In this document: positions 55,074 to 63,378 of the stretch, piece by piece
Layout of the letters: each line of letters opens with the position of its first letter
Position numbering within the stretch: position 1 is the stretch's first letter
Origin: Pseudomonas flavescens
Lineage (GTDB): Bacteria > Pseudomonadota > Gammaproteobacteria > Pseudomonadales > Pseudomonadaceae
NCBI RefSeq assembly: GCF_013408425.1
Contig: NZ_JACBYV010000001.1
Span: 4,712,001-4,776,000 of the forward strand
Length of the DNA: 64,000 nucleotides
Direction of reading: 5' to 3'
Program-made: the position numbers and the translations under genes
The notes under the pieces: model-generated
The model's database searches: none
Told to the model about the DNA's origin: nothing
What the model saw: only the letters and a program-made list of their open reading frames with translations

Positions 55074-55783
55074 GGTGCGCCTCCGAAATCGAGATGAAGT
55101 TGGAAATGGACGGGGTCGAGGTAGCTCTCGACGCGCTCCATGAAACGCCCGCGGCTATCGAAGGTTTCCCTCACCACCTTGAGGAATACGCTGCCCGGCG
55201 TGCGCTGCAGCTGGCTGGCCGCCTCATCGTCGAGCGGCGCGGCACCGATCCACTGCTTGCCCTGCCCGGCCCGATAGCCATGGGCGGCCAGCGTGGCGGT
55301 CAGCGAGTCGTCGAGCAGGCCCTCCTCGGCCAGGTTCTCCAGGCCATCGCAGGCCGGAATCAGTGCACGCTCGAGGGACACCAGGCTGTCATCGGCAGCC
55401 CGCCGACGGCGCTCGATCAGCATGAAGCGGGCGCGGCCGAAGCGTTCGGCAAACTCCTCTAGCTCCACACCGCTGATGCCCAGCAGCTCGGTCCGTATCT
55501 GCACACCCCCGGCGGCGAGGGCCTGCGCCCAGCCTCCGCCCTGGTGCAGAGGCACGCCGTCGTAGGTGACCACGGAGCCGACCCCCGGCTGGGTGCCGAT
55601 GTAATTGCGTCGCTTGAGCTCGGACAGCGCCTCGCGCAGCGTACCGCGGCTGACATCGAAGGCCGCCGCCAGCTCGTGTTCGCCGGGTAGGCGCTCACCG
55701 GCGCCGAGCACGCCTTGCTCGATGCGTTCGGCCAGGGCGCGAACCACGCGGGTTTTCTTGTCGAATCGAACCTGTCTAATCAT
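55070..55783 (-). CDS. GntR-family regulator with UTRA domain
   Basis: A 237-residue regulator: a winged HTH at about residues 10-75 (RVVRALAERIEQGVLGAGERLPGEHELAAAFDVSRGTLREALSELKRR) and a UTRA ligand-binding domain at about 90-235. ATG 55783 fits the start of homology; no strong ribosome-binding site precedes it. It is the first gene of GntR - DraG-like - NCS1 - PfkB and is translationally coupled to the second, so it probably controls its own operon in response to the imported compound. Confidence 0.88.
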   Translation of the reverse strand: MIRQVRFDKKTRVVRALAERIEQGVLGAGERLPGEHELAAAFDVSRGTLREALSELKRRNYIGTQPGVGSVVTYDGVPLHQGGGWAQALAAGGVQIRTELLGISGVELEEFAERFGRARFMLIERRRRAADDSLVSLERALIPACDGLENLAEEGLLDDSLTATLAAHGYRAGQGKQWIGAAPLDDEAASQLQRTPGSVFLKVVRETFDSRGRFMERVESYLDPVHFQLHLDFGGAP

Positions 55784-55913
55784 GTACAAATTAATAGCGC
55801 CAGATGGGCTCCTCTGCAAGTGCTTTGTGGTCGACGGCAGGCTCGTGGGTTCACAGCGGTTCGGGATCGCCCCTATGGCTGCGGCGCTATGGCGGGCGGC
55901 GGCGCGGCCAGGC

Positions 55914-56477
55914 TCAGCGGATGAAGTGCACCTTGCCGGTGTCGTCGCTGCCCATGTAGATCCCGTAGATGCCCGCTTCGCGTTCGGCGATGTAGCGTTC
56001 GAGAATCTGGCGGATGGCCGGGTAGTAGATCTGCTCCCAGGGGATGTCCTCGGGGGCGAAGAAGCGGCGGGCCAGGGTTTCACTGCCGAAGTACCCGGTA
56101 TCGTGCAGCAGTCGGGCGCGGAAGATCAGGTACACCTCGCTGATCGAGGGCACGCTGAACACCGAGTAGGGGCAGAGGATTTCGGCGACCACGCCGGCCT
56201 CCTCGCGCACTTCACGCAGCGCCGCCTCTTCGGTGGTTTCGCCGTTTTCCATGAACCCTGCGGGCAGTGTCCAGGTGCCGACGCGCGGCGCGATGGCGCG
56301 TTGGCAGAGTAGATAGCGGCCGTCTTGCTCGATGATGCAGCCGGTGATTATCTTCGGGTTTTCGTAATGGATATGCCCGCAGCCGGCGCATACCAGCCGT
56401 GAATGGTCGTCTCCGGCCGGGCGGCGCCGTTCCAGCGTCGCGCCGCCGCATTGCTGACAGAAGCGCGGGCTGGGCAT
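55914..56477 (-). CDS. NUDIX hydrolase with N-terminal zinc ribbon
   Basis: A 187-residue hydrolase. The N-terminus carries a zinc ribbon (FCQQCGG ... CAGCGHIHYENP). The Nudix box is complete (GFMENGETTEEAALREVREEAGV, matching GX5EX7REUXEEXGU). It hydrolyses a nucleoside-diphosphate-linked compound. It is encoded five bases after the GntR/FCD regulator gene, so it belongs to that transcript. The real start is ATG 56477; the long upstream extension of the frame lies within the regulator gene. Its role in the catabolic block is unclear. Confidence 0.88.
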   Translation of the reverse strand: MPSPRFCQQCGGATLERRRPAGDDHSRLVCAGCGHIHYENPKIITGCIIEQDGRYLLCQRAIAPRVGTWTLPAGFMENGETTEEAALREVREEAGVVAEILCPYSVFSVPSISEVYLIFRARLLHDTGYFGSETLARRFFAPEDIPWEQIYYPAIRQILERYIAEREAGIYGIYMGSDDTGKVHFIR

Positions 56478-56482
56478 GAGGG

Positions 56483-57232
56483 TCAGCTCCCGATACGCGG
56501 GTCTTTCAGACCGATGGGGGCGACGATGTCCCGCGCCTTGGCACCTTCCTGTTTGGCTTCCAGGTACTCCAGGGCGACCTTGGCCGCGGCACGTACGTGA
56601 TCGACCGACGCCTGGTGAGCGGCCAGCGGGTCGCCACTCTTGATCGCCTCGACCATCCGCTCCATTTCCTGATTGCTGGTGCTGCGTCGGTTGGTCTGCG
56701 ATACCGAGGTGGCCCGCAGGTAGCTGATGCGCGCCTGCAACTGGCGCAGCTGGGTGGCGGCGATGTCGTTGCCCGAGCCTTCCATCAGCACGTTGTAGAA
56801 CTCCTGAACCGACTCCAGGACGTCCGGCAGCTCGCCCTCTTCGAGGGTCTGGCGGTTGTTCTCCAGCGCGCGCTCCAGGGCGCGGATGTCCTTGGCGCGG
56901 GCGCGCAGGGTGAACAGCTGGACGATCATGCCTTCCAGCACGCAGCGCAACTCGTAGAGATCGCAGGCGTCTTCCAGGGTGATGATCGCCACGCGTGGGC
57001 CCTTGGCGTCGGCGAATTCTACCAGGCCTTCCGACTCGAGATGGCGCAGCGCCTCGCGCACCGAGGTGCGGCTGACCCCCAACCGATCGCACAGATCGCG
57101 CTCCACCAGGCGGTCGCCGGGTAGCAGCTGGAAGTTCATGATGGCGCTGCGCAGCTTGTCCAGAACGATCTCCCGCAGGGTCACGGGGTTGCGGTTGACC
57201 TTGAAGCTATCGTCGATCGGCTGGCGTTTCAT
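56483..57232 (-). CDS. GntR/FCD-family transcriptional regulator
   Basis: A 249-residue regulator with an N-terminal winged HTH (about residues 12-80, REIVLDKLRSAIMNFQLLPGDRLVERDLCDRLGVSRTSVREALRHLESEGLVE) and an all-helical FCD effector domain (about 95-225) with the metal-site type residues in DLYELRCVLEG and DPLAAHQASVDHVRAA. FCD regulators typically bind TNGTATACNA-type palindromes. Four such sites occur in this block, so this is the prime candidate for the shared regulator. The effector is probably a pathway carboxylate. Confidence 0.88.
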   Translation of the reverse strand: MKRQPIDDSFKVNRNPVTLREIVLDKLRSAIMNFQLLPGDRLVERDLCDRLGVSRTSVREALRHLESEGLVEFADAKGPRVAIITLEDACDLYELRCVLEGMIVQLFTLRARAKDIRALERALENNRQTLEEGELPDVLESVQEFYNVLMEGSGNDIAATQLRQLQARISYLRATSVSQTNRRSTSNQEMERMVEAIKSGDPLAAHQASVDHVRAAAKVALEYLEAKQEGAKARDIVAPIGLKDPRIGS

Positions 57233-57269
57233 GGTTAGGGCTCGAGTTATAGGTATGGGATCACTCAAA

Positions 57270-57668
57270 CTATGCCTCGGCCTGCTGGGCTTCGGCATCC
57301 GCTTCGGCGAACGCTTCACGGGCGATGCGGAAGCTGTCGACTGCGGCAGGCACACCGCAGTAAATGCCGACCTGCAGCAGAATCTCGCGGATCTGCTCGC
57401 GGCTGAGGCCGTTGCGCAGGGCGCCGCGAATGTGCAACTTCAGCTCGTGCGGGCGGTTGAGCGCGGAAATCATGGCCAAGTTTATCATGCTGCGTTCCTG
57501 CATCGATAAGCCTTCACGACCCCACACATGCCCCCAGCAGTATTCGGTGACCAGCTCCTGCAGCGGGCGGTTGAAGTCGTCGGCATTCTCCACCGAGCGC
57601 TTCACGTAATCCTCGCCCAGCACCTGGGTGCGGATCTGCAGGCCCTTCTCGTACTTGTCGTTGCTCAT
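57270..57668 (-). CDS. Carboxymuconolactone decarboxylase (CMD) family protein
   Basis: A 132-residue helical protein of the CMD/AhpD superfamily (QELVTEYCWGHVWGREGLSMQERSMINLAMISALNRPHELKLHIRGALRNGLSREQIREILLQVGIYCGVPAAVDSF). No AhpD-type CxxC pair is present, so the gamma-carboxymuconolactone-decarboxylase side of the family is more likely than a peroxidase role. GGGAG precedes the ATG. It lies between the REPIN and the GntR/FCD gene. Its reaction in this block is unknown. Confidence 0.87.
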   Translation of the reverse strand: MSNDKYEKGLQIRTQVLGEDYVKRSVENADDFNRPLQELVTEYCWGHVWGREGLSMQERSMINLAMISALNRPHELKLHIRGALRNGLSREQIREILLQVGIYCGVPAAVDSFRIAREAFAEADAEAQQAEA

Positions 57669-57706
57669 GGTCGCTCTCCCGGTTTAATTCGCAGTGAGGC
57701 CGCTGT

Positions 57707-57824
57707 AAGGCGATAGCGGACCTTCGGTTTGGTGGGCTGAAGCCCACCCTACAGCCGCGCATCTAGCCGTAGGGTGGGCTTTAGCCCACCAATTGTCCCC
57801 CGACTACGAAAGGCTGCTATCGCC
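57707..57824. repeat. REPIN-type 118-bp element, copy 2
   Basis: Appears identical over 118 bases to the element at 22455-22572: same GGCGATAGC/GCTATCGCC ends and same two GGTGGGCT hairpins. It lies 20 bases downstream of the GabD-like gene on the minus-strand transcript and could act as its 3' end. Confidence 0.85.
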
Positions 57825-57844
57825 TTAACCCAGTCGCCTTAACC

Positions 57845-59296
57845 TCAAAGCCCACCCATCAAGGTGTATTTGATTTCCAGATAATCGTCGATGCCATAGT
57901 GCGAGCCTTCGCGGCCCAGGCCCGACGCCTTGATGCCGCCGAAAGGCGCCACTTCGGTGGAAATCAGCCCTTCGTTGATGCCGACCATGCCGTACTCCAA
58001 GCCCTCGCTCATGCGCCAGGCGCGGCCGAGGTCGCGGGTGTAGCAATAAGCGGCCAGGCCGAATTCGGTATCGTTGGCCATGTGCAGCGCTTCGGCTTCG
58101 TCGCGGAAACGGAACACCGCAGCCAGTGGGCCGAAGGTTTCCTCGCGTGCGACCTTCATGCCGGTGGTGACCTCGGCCAGCACCGTGGGCTGATAGAAAC
58201 CGTGGCCCAGTGCGTGACGTTCGCCGCCGCAGATCAGCCTGGCGCCTTTGCCCAGGGCATCGGCGACGTGATCAGCGACTTTATCCACAGCCCGCTCATT
58301 GATCAGCGGGCCCTGTTGCGCGCCTTCGGCAAAACCATCGGCGACCCTCAGTTCGCCTACGCGCTCGGCCAGGCGGGCGACGAAGGCGTCATGGATGCCG
58401 TCCTGGACCAGAAAGCGGTTCACGCACACGCAGGTCTGCCCGGCATTGCGGAATTTGGCGATCAGCGCGCCGTCCACCGCACGCTCCAGATCGGCATCGT
58501 CGAAGACGATGAACGGCGCATTGCCGCCCAGTTCCAGAGAGACCTTCTTCAAGGTGCTGGCGCACTGCTGCATCAACAGCTTGCCGATCGGCGTGGAGCC
58601 GGTGAACGACAGCTTGCGCACCGTGGCGCTGGCGCAGAGCTCGTTGCCGATGGCCACCGCGTCGCCGGTAATCACGTTGAAGATGCCGGGGGGAATGCCC
58701 GCTTCCTCGGCGAGCACCGCCAGCGCCAGTGCGGAAAACGGCGTTTCCGGCGCCGGCTTGACGATGCAGGGGCAGCCAGCGGCCAGCGCCGGGCCGACCT
58801 TGCGGGTGATCATCGCCGCCGGGAAGTTCCACGGCGTGATGGCTGCGACCACGCCAATCGGCTCCTTGGTCACGACGATGCGTGCATCGGGCTTGTGGCT
58901 GGGAATGGTGTCGCCATAGATGCGCTTGGCTTCCTCGGCGAACCACTCGATGAAGCTGGCCGCGTAGAGGATTTCGCCCTTGGCTTCGGCCAGTGGCTTG
59001 CCCTGTTCCAGGGTCAGAATCTCGGCCAGTGCGTCAGCGTTTTCCAGCATCAGCGCATGCCAGCGCTTGAGCACCGCACTGCGTTCCTTGGCGGTGCGCG
59101 CACGCCAGGCTGGCCAGGCGGCATTGGCGGCGGCGATGGCTCGCAGAGCTTCGGCGCTGCCCATGTCGGGTACCCGGCCGATCTCTTCGCCATTGGCGGG
59201 GTTGAAGATGGCTTGGGTGCCGCCTTCATCGGCGGCCAACCACTGGCCATCGAGGTAGGCGTACTGACGAAACAGACGCGACGCTTCAGGTGTCAT
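57845..59296 (-). CDS. gabD: NAD(P)-dependent succinate-semialdehyde dehydrogenase-like aldehyde dehydrogenase
   Basis: A 483-residue aldehyde dehydrogenase closest to GabD. Seen: PWNFPAAMITRKVGPALAAGC, FTGSTPIGKLL (cofactor), LELGGNAPFIVFDDADL (catalytic Glu), NAGQTCVCVNRFLVQ (catalytic Cys followed by a second Cys two residues later) and the C-terminal INEGLISTEVAPFGGIKASGLGREG typical of the GabD branch. It would oxidise succinic semialdehyde to succinate and feed the TCA cycle. A role as the last step of the block is inferred. Glutarate-semialdehyde dehydrogenase is the main alternative. Confidence 0.86.
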   Translation of the reverse strand: MTPEASRLFRQYAYLDGQWLAADEGGTQAIFNPANGEEIGRVPDMGSAEALRAIAAANAAWPAWRARTAKERSAVLKRWHALMLENADALAEILTLEQGKPLAEAKGEILYAASFIEWFAEEAKRIYGDTIPSHKPDARIVVTKEPIGVVAAITPWNFPAAMITRKVGPALAAGCPCIVKPAPETPFSALALAVLAEEAGIPPGIFNVITGDAVAIGNELCASATVRKLSFTGSTPIGKLLMQQCASTLKKVSLELGGNAPFIVFDDADLERAVDGALIAKFRNAGQTCVCVNRFLVQDGIHDAFVARLAERVGELRVADGFAEGAQQGPLINERAVDKVADHVADALGKGARLICGGERHALGHGFYQPTVLAEVTTGMKVAREETFGPLAAVFRFRDEAEALHMANDTEFGLAAYCYTRDLGRAWRMSEGLEYGMVGINEGLISTEVAPFGGIKASGLGREGSHYGIDDYLEIKYTLMGGL

Positions 59297-59402
59297 GGCG
59301 ACTCCGAAATAAAACAGGCCGCGCTCGAGGGTGAGTGAACGCGGCCGTAAAAAGAGGAATTCTTACCGCTACCGACGAGGGCCCTAGAGCCTGTTCAGGA
59401 TC

Positions 59403-59506
59403 GTAGGGTGGACAACGCTTTTTTTGTCCACCATTGCGATTGCAGAGCGGTGGACGGGTCGGGCCGCGTAGGTGAGGCGTCGGCTACGCGCCCCGGTCCA
59501 CCCTAC
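59403..59506. repeat. Intergenic inverted-repeat element
   Basis: GTAGGGTGGAC (59403-59413) and GTCCACCCTAC (59496-59506) are perfect 11-base inverted ends of an element of about 104 bases. Inside are a second GTCCACC/GGTGGAC pair and a short GTAGCC-type hairpin. It resembles widespread mobile intergenic repeats and sits between the flavin reductase and GabD-like genes (245-base gap). It differs in sequence from the 118-bp REPIN. Confidence 0.7.
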
Positions 59507-59541
59507 AACGGTGATTTAGGTTCTCGTCGAAGTCACGTCGA

Positions 59542-60027
59542 TCAAGCCAACGCCGGCAGGGCGCCGAGCTTGCCGCGGTGATAGATCATCGGCACCGGAG
59601 CGACCTCAGGCAGAATCAGGTTCTTCACTGCGCCTACCATGATGGCGTGATCACCGCCGTCGTACTCGCGCCACAGCTCGCACTCGATGATCGCGGCGGC
59701 GTTCTTCAGCAGCGGGTTGCCTTGCTCGCTGAGGGTCCATTCGATGCCTGCGGCCTTGTCCTTGCCCTTGCCGGCGAAGGCATAGGCTTCGGCCTGTTGC
59801 TCGGCAGAGAGCAGGTGAATCGCGAAGCGCTTGCTGTCGCGCAGCACCGGGTAGGAATCGGAGCCGTAGTTGGGGCAGAACAGCACCAGCGCAGGGTCGA
59901 TCGACAGCGCGCTGAAGGCGCTGGCGGTGATGCCGACGATGCCGCCATCCGGGCCCAGCGTGGTAACGATGGTCACCCCCGAGGGGAAGGCGGCCATGAC
60001 GGATTTGTACAGTCCGGGTTCGATCAT
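59542..60027 (-). CDS. Flavin reductase family protein (FMN reductase partner)
   Basis: A 161-residue flavin-reductase domain protein (FPSGVTIVTTLGPDGGIVGITASAFSALSIDPALVLFCPNYGS near the start and HRGKLGALPAL at the end). These proteins reduce FMN or FAD with NAD(P)H and supply it to two-component oxygenases. ATG 60027 is chosen because GAGGAAAG lies upstream; the longer open frame overlaps the ALDH gene. The natural partner is the luciferase-family monooxygenase at 43320, which has no reductase beside it. Confidence 0.87.
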   Translation of the reverse strand: MIEPGLYKSVMAAFPSGVTIVTTLGPDGGIVGITASAFSALSIDPALVLFCPNYGSDSYPVLRDSKRFAIHLLSAEQQAEAYAFAGKGKDKAAGIEWTLSEQGNPLLKNAAAIIECELWREYDGGDHAIMVGAVKNLILPEVAPVPMIYHRGKLGALPALA

Positions 60028-60047
60028 TTGTACTTTCCTCGATGCGC

Positions 60048-61529
60048 TCAGCGCATCACGAACGGGTCGGGCATCGGCGCTTGCGACAGGTTGATCCACA
60101 CCGTTTTCAGTTCGGTGTAGGCGAGTACCGAGTCGATGCCGCTTTCACGGCCGTAGCCGCTGTTCTTGAAACCACCGATCGGCGCCATGGCCGATACGGC
60201 ACGGTAGGTGTTGACCCATATGATGCCTGATCGCACGCCCTTGGCCAGTCGATGGGCGCGGCCTAGGTCGCGGGTCCAGATGCCGGCGGCAAGGCCGAAC
60301 TGCGAGTCGTTGGCCATGGCCAGCGCTTCGGCCTCGTCCTTGAAGCGGATCACCGAGGCCACCGGGCCGAAGACTTCTTCCTGCATGATGGTCATCGAGT
60401 GGTCGTCGCACTCGAACAGGGTCGGCTCGTAATACCAGCCTTCGCCGTCGACCTGAGGGCGTTTGCCACCCAGGCGCAACGTCGCGCCTTCGGCGACGGC
60501 AGTGGCGACCAGACGCTCGACCACGGCCAGTTGCTGAGCGGTGGCCATGGGGCCCATCTCGCTGGCGTCGTCCTGCGGGTTGCCGATGCGGATGCGCTTG
60601 GCGCGTTCGACCAGGCGTTCGACGAATTCGTCGTAGATGCTGTCCTGCACCAGCAGCCGCGACCCGGCCACGCAACTCTGCCCGGAGGCGGCGTAGATGC
60701 CGGCGACCACGCCGTTCACGGCGCTGTCGAGATCGGCGTCGGCGAAGATGATGTTCGGCGACTTGCCGCCCAGTTCCAGTGACAGCTTGGCGAAGTTCTC
60801 CGCACTGGCACGCACCACATGGCGTGCGGTGGCGGCGCCGCCGGTGAAGGCGATCTTGCGTACCAGCGGGTGACTGGTCAGCGCCGCTCCGGTGGTCGGC
60901 CCGTAGCCGGTGACCACGTTGACCACGCCGGCCGGGAAACCCGCTTCGAGTGCCAGGCGAGCCAGTTCGAGGATGGTCGCCGAGGCATGCTCCGAGGGCT
61001 TGAGCACGATGGTGTTGCCCGCTGCCAGGGCTGGCGCGAGCTTGATGGCAGTCAGGTACAGCGGGCTGTTCCAGGGAATGATCCCGGCTACCACGCCAAT
61101 CGGCTCGTGGGTGGTGTAGGCGAACATGTCTGGCTTGTCGAGGGGCAGGGTGCCGCCTTCGAGCTTGTCGGCCAGGCCCGCGGTGTAGTGGAAGAACTCC
61201 GGCAGGTAGCCGACCTGGCCACGGGTTTCGCGGATCAGCTTGCCGTTGTCGCGGCTTTCCAGCTGGGCCAGGGCTTCCTTGTTCTCGGCGATCAGGTCGC
61301 CGAGACGACGCAGCAGTTTGCCCCGTGCAGTGGCGCTCAGGTTGCGCCAGGCCGGGTTGTCGAACGCTGCCTGAGCGGCCTGCACGGCGCGCTCGACGTC
61401 TTCGCCGGCGGCATCCGGGAGCACCGCCCAGGCCTCAGCGCGCGCCGGGTCGAGGCTCTCGAAGGTCTTGCCGGACTGCGCGTCGACCCACTGGCCGTCA
61501 ATGCACATCTGATAGCGTGCGAGTGTCAT
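60048..61529 (-). CDS. Aldehyde dehydrogenase
   Basis: A 493-residue aldehyde dehydrogenase with IIPWNSPLYLTAIKLAPALAAGN, FTGGAATARHVV, LELGGKSPNIIFADADL (catalytic Glu), SGQSCVAGSRLLVQ (catalytic Cys) and GGFKNSGYGRESG. It lies in the operon AA_synth - hydrolase - ALDH - flavin reductase and overlaps the hydrolase gene by four bases (ATGA). It is a different subfamily from the GabD-like enzyme at 57845. It probably oxidises the aldehyde released by the oxygenase; the exact substrate is unknown. Confidence 0.9.
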   Translation of the reverse strand: MTLARYQMCIDGQWVDAQSGKTFESLDPARAEAWAVLPDAAGEDVERAVQAAQAAFDNPAWRNLSATARGKLLRRLGDLIAENKEALAQLESRDNGKLIRETRGQVGYLPEFFHYTAGLADKLEGGTLPLDKPDMFAYTTHEPIGVVAGIIPWNSPLYLTAIKLAPALAAGNTIVLKPSEHASATILELARLALEAGFPAGVVNVVTGYGPTTGAALTSHPLVRKIAFTGGAATARHVVRASAENFAKLSLELGGKSPNIIFADADLDSAVNGVVAGIYAASGQSCVAGSRLLVQDSIYDEFVERLVERAKRIRIGNPQDDASEMGPMATAQQLAVVERLVATAVAEGATLRLGGKRPQVDGEGWYYEPTLFECDDHSMTIMQEEVFGPVASVIRFKDEAEALAMANDSQFGLAAGIWTRDLGRAHRLAKGVRSGIIWVNTYRAVSAMAPIGGFKNSGYGRESGIDSVLAYTELKTVWINLSQAPMPDPFVMR

Positions 61530-62359
61530 GCGACGATCCCCTTTGCGGTGTTCTGCAGCTGGCTGGCCTCTCTGAGGAATTCCAGCAGCATCTGGTTGAC
61601 CAGGCGCGGCGATTCCACGGGCATCATATGCCGTTGTTCGGCCAGTACCACGGCCCTGGCACCTGGAATGCAGCGCGCCAGCTGTTCGGCCATCTGCGGT
61701 GTCGAGCCCGGATCGAGCTCGCCGGTGGCGATCAGGGTCGGCACGCGGATCTCGGCCAGATCGTCGGCCCGATACATGTCCTGGGTGGCGAACAGCGTAT
61801 AGGTGGTCAGGTAGCCCTGGGCATCGTTGCCGGCCAGGGTCTGGCGGATGGCGGTGATCTGCGCCGGGTTGGCCGCCTGGTATTCACGGCTGAACCAGCG
61901 TGACAGCGCCGCTTCGGCATTGGCGTCAGGGCCATGTTCGGCGGCCTGGGCAGTGCGCTCGATGACGCCTGCACGTTGCTCGGGGCTGCGGTTGAACACG
62001 CTGTTGAGTACCACCAGGGCGGCGATGCGCTGCGGGTAGTGCAGCGCGAAGGCGCGAGCCACCAGGCCGCCCATGGAGAAACCGATCACCGTGGCTTGCT
62101 GCTGGCCGAGGTGATCGAGCAGTTCACGCAACTGGTCGGCGTAACCGGCCAGGTCGGTGTCCGCTGCCGGTCGTGGGCTGTCGCCGTGGCCGAGCATGTC
62201 ATAGACGATGACCTGGAAATGCTGGGCCAGGCCAACCACCTGGCCGCCCCACATGTCCTTGGTCAGGCCGACACCGTGGATCAACACCACGGGCTGGCCC
62301 TGGCCGATCACCCGGTAACTGGTGCCGGCGGGGGTGCGTTCAGCGAGATGCCGAATCAT
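61526..62359 (-). CDS. Alpha/beta hydrolase
   Basis: A 277-residue alpha/beta-hydrolase. The oxyanion region is LIHGVGLTKDMW, the nucleophile elbow GFSMGG (Ser95), the acid is in IATGELDPGSTP and the His in LAEQRHMMPVE. ATG 62359 has GGGAG upstream. The family covers esterases, C-C hydrolases, enol-lactonases and amidases. In an operon with an aldehyde dehydrogenase and flavin reductase, hydrolysis of an N-formyl, ester or lactone intermediate is plausible. The substrate is not predictable. Confidence 0.88.
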   Translation of the reverse strand: MIRHLAERTPAGTSYRVIGQGQPVVLIHGVGLTKDMWGGQVVGLAQHFQVIVYDMLGHGDSPRPAADTDLAGYADQLRELLDHLGQQQATVIGFSMGGLVARAFALHYPQRIAALVVLNSVFNRSPEQRAGVIERTAQAAEHGPDANAEAALSRWFSREYQAANPAQITAIRQTLAGNDAQGYLTTYTLFATQDMYRADDLAEIRVPTLIATGELDPGSTPQMAEQLARCIPGARAVVLAEQRHMMPVESPRLVNQMLLEFLREASQLQNTAKGIVA

Positions 62360-62372
62360 GGCCTGCTCCCGA

Positions 62373-62963
62373 TCACTGCGCCTTCTCGGCGGCCAGTTCT
62401 TCCAGATCGATGTAACGGTTACCGATACGCGGATGCAGGCGGCCACCGTTGGCGGCACCCAGTACCACGACGATTTCGTCGGCACGCGGTGCATCTTCGA
62501 TCTGCATTTCCAGGGTGATGTAGTGCGAGCGCAGGCCTTCGTCGTCCTTGTGCATCATCGGAATCTGGATCGAAGTGCCCGGGCCACCGCGCTTGTTGGT
62601 GAAGCTCAGGTAGCTCTTGGCGTTCACCGCTTCGCGGTAGTGATTGCCGAAGCGCAGGGTGTGGATAACGGCCGAGGCGTGCTCGATTTCACCATCGGCA
62701 CCGACCACGGCAGCCTTGCCATAGGCTTCGATCTTGTCGGCACCGCCGATGGCGGCGGTCAGGCGCGCGACCATCAGTTCACCCAGCTCGGAGCAGTTGG
62801 CCTTGATCACGGGTTTGAGGTCTTCGACGAAGCCGTTGCCAACCCAGGGGTTCTTGATCACGACGGCCAGTCCGACCATGGTGACCGGCTTGTCGGTGGC
62901 CTTGCCGCCTTCGATCAGGGTTTCTTCTACATAGCTGACGATCTTGCGAATCTCGAAACTCAT
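62373..62963 (-). CDS. AA_synth (PF06684/DUF1185) family protein
   Basis: A 196-residue protein of the so-called amino-acid-synthesis family (SFEIRKIVSYVEETLIEGGKATDKPVTMVGLAVVIKNPWVG ... GKAAVVGADGEIEHASAVIHTLRFGNHYREAVNAKSYLSFTNKRGGPG). AAAGGAG precedes ATG 62963. The family occurs in catabolic clusters for amino-acid-like or N-heterocyclic compounds, and its true reaction is not established. It is the first gene of the hydrolase/ALDH/flavin-reductase operon, below operator site 4. Confidence 0.85.
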   Translation of the reverse strand: MSFEIRKIVSYVEETLIEGGKATDKPVTMVGLAVVIKNPWVGNGFVEDLKPVIKANCSELGELMVARLTAAIGGADKIEAYGKAAVVGADGEIEHASAVIHTLRFGNHYREAVNAKSYLSFTNKRGGPGTSIQIPMMHKDDEGLRSHYITLEMQIEDAPRADEIVVVLGAANGGRLHPRIGNRYIDLEELAAEKAQ

Positions 62964-62996
62964 GACAGCTCCTTTGGCTGGGTGGTGTTGAGTATT

Positions 62997-63008
62997 ATGG
63001 TATACCAG
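62997..63008. promoter_or_regulatory. GntR/FCD-type operator, site 4 (AA_synth operon promoter)
   Basis: ATGGTATACCAG within TATTATGGTATACCAGAATAC, 34 bases before the AA_synth ATG, so it would overlap the promoter of the AA_synth - hydrolase - ALDH - flavin reductase operon. Confidence 0.75.
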
Positions 63009-63114
63009 AATACACAATATGCAAGCCTCTCTGAACGTCAGGCACAGCGCCGCCTTGGCAGCAATCAGGGACAGCGCCAGCGGACTAAAAATGGTTGTTT
63101 GAGGCAGTTATGAA

Positions 63115-63378
63115 TTGCAAAAGCTGGATCGTCCCCCCGCTCTGCGTGGTACTCCAGCTTGGCGCGCTCCGCTGTCACTTCGCGGGAGGTGCATCGAACG
63201 CGCAGCGTCCTGGCGAGGCGTTCCCACGGGGAGCGTGAGGAACGATCAGTGCGGTGGTCTCGATGGTTGCCACGGGCTGCGTGGTAACCCAGCCCGGGGC
63301 GTTCTGCGCCCGGGCCACGATTGCTTCACTGGAGGTGCAGCGGACGCGCAGTGTCCTGGCCAGGCGTCCCCGTGTGTC
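63115..63378. repeat. Degenerate genus-type repeats
   Basis: Tandemly arranged remnants of hairpins of the GGACGC/GCGTCC and GTTCCCACG/CGTGRGRAAC kind, related to the element at 15175-15227 but broken. Together with operator site 4 they fill the 415-base gap between the AA_synth gene and folE2. No open gene is seen here. Confidence 0.6.
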
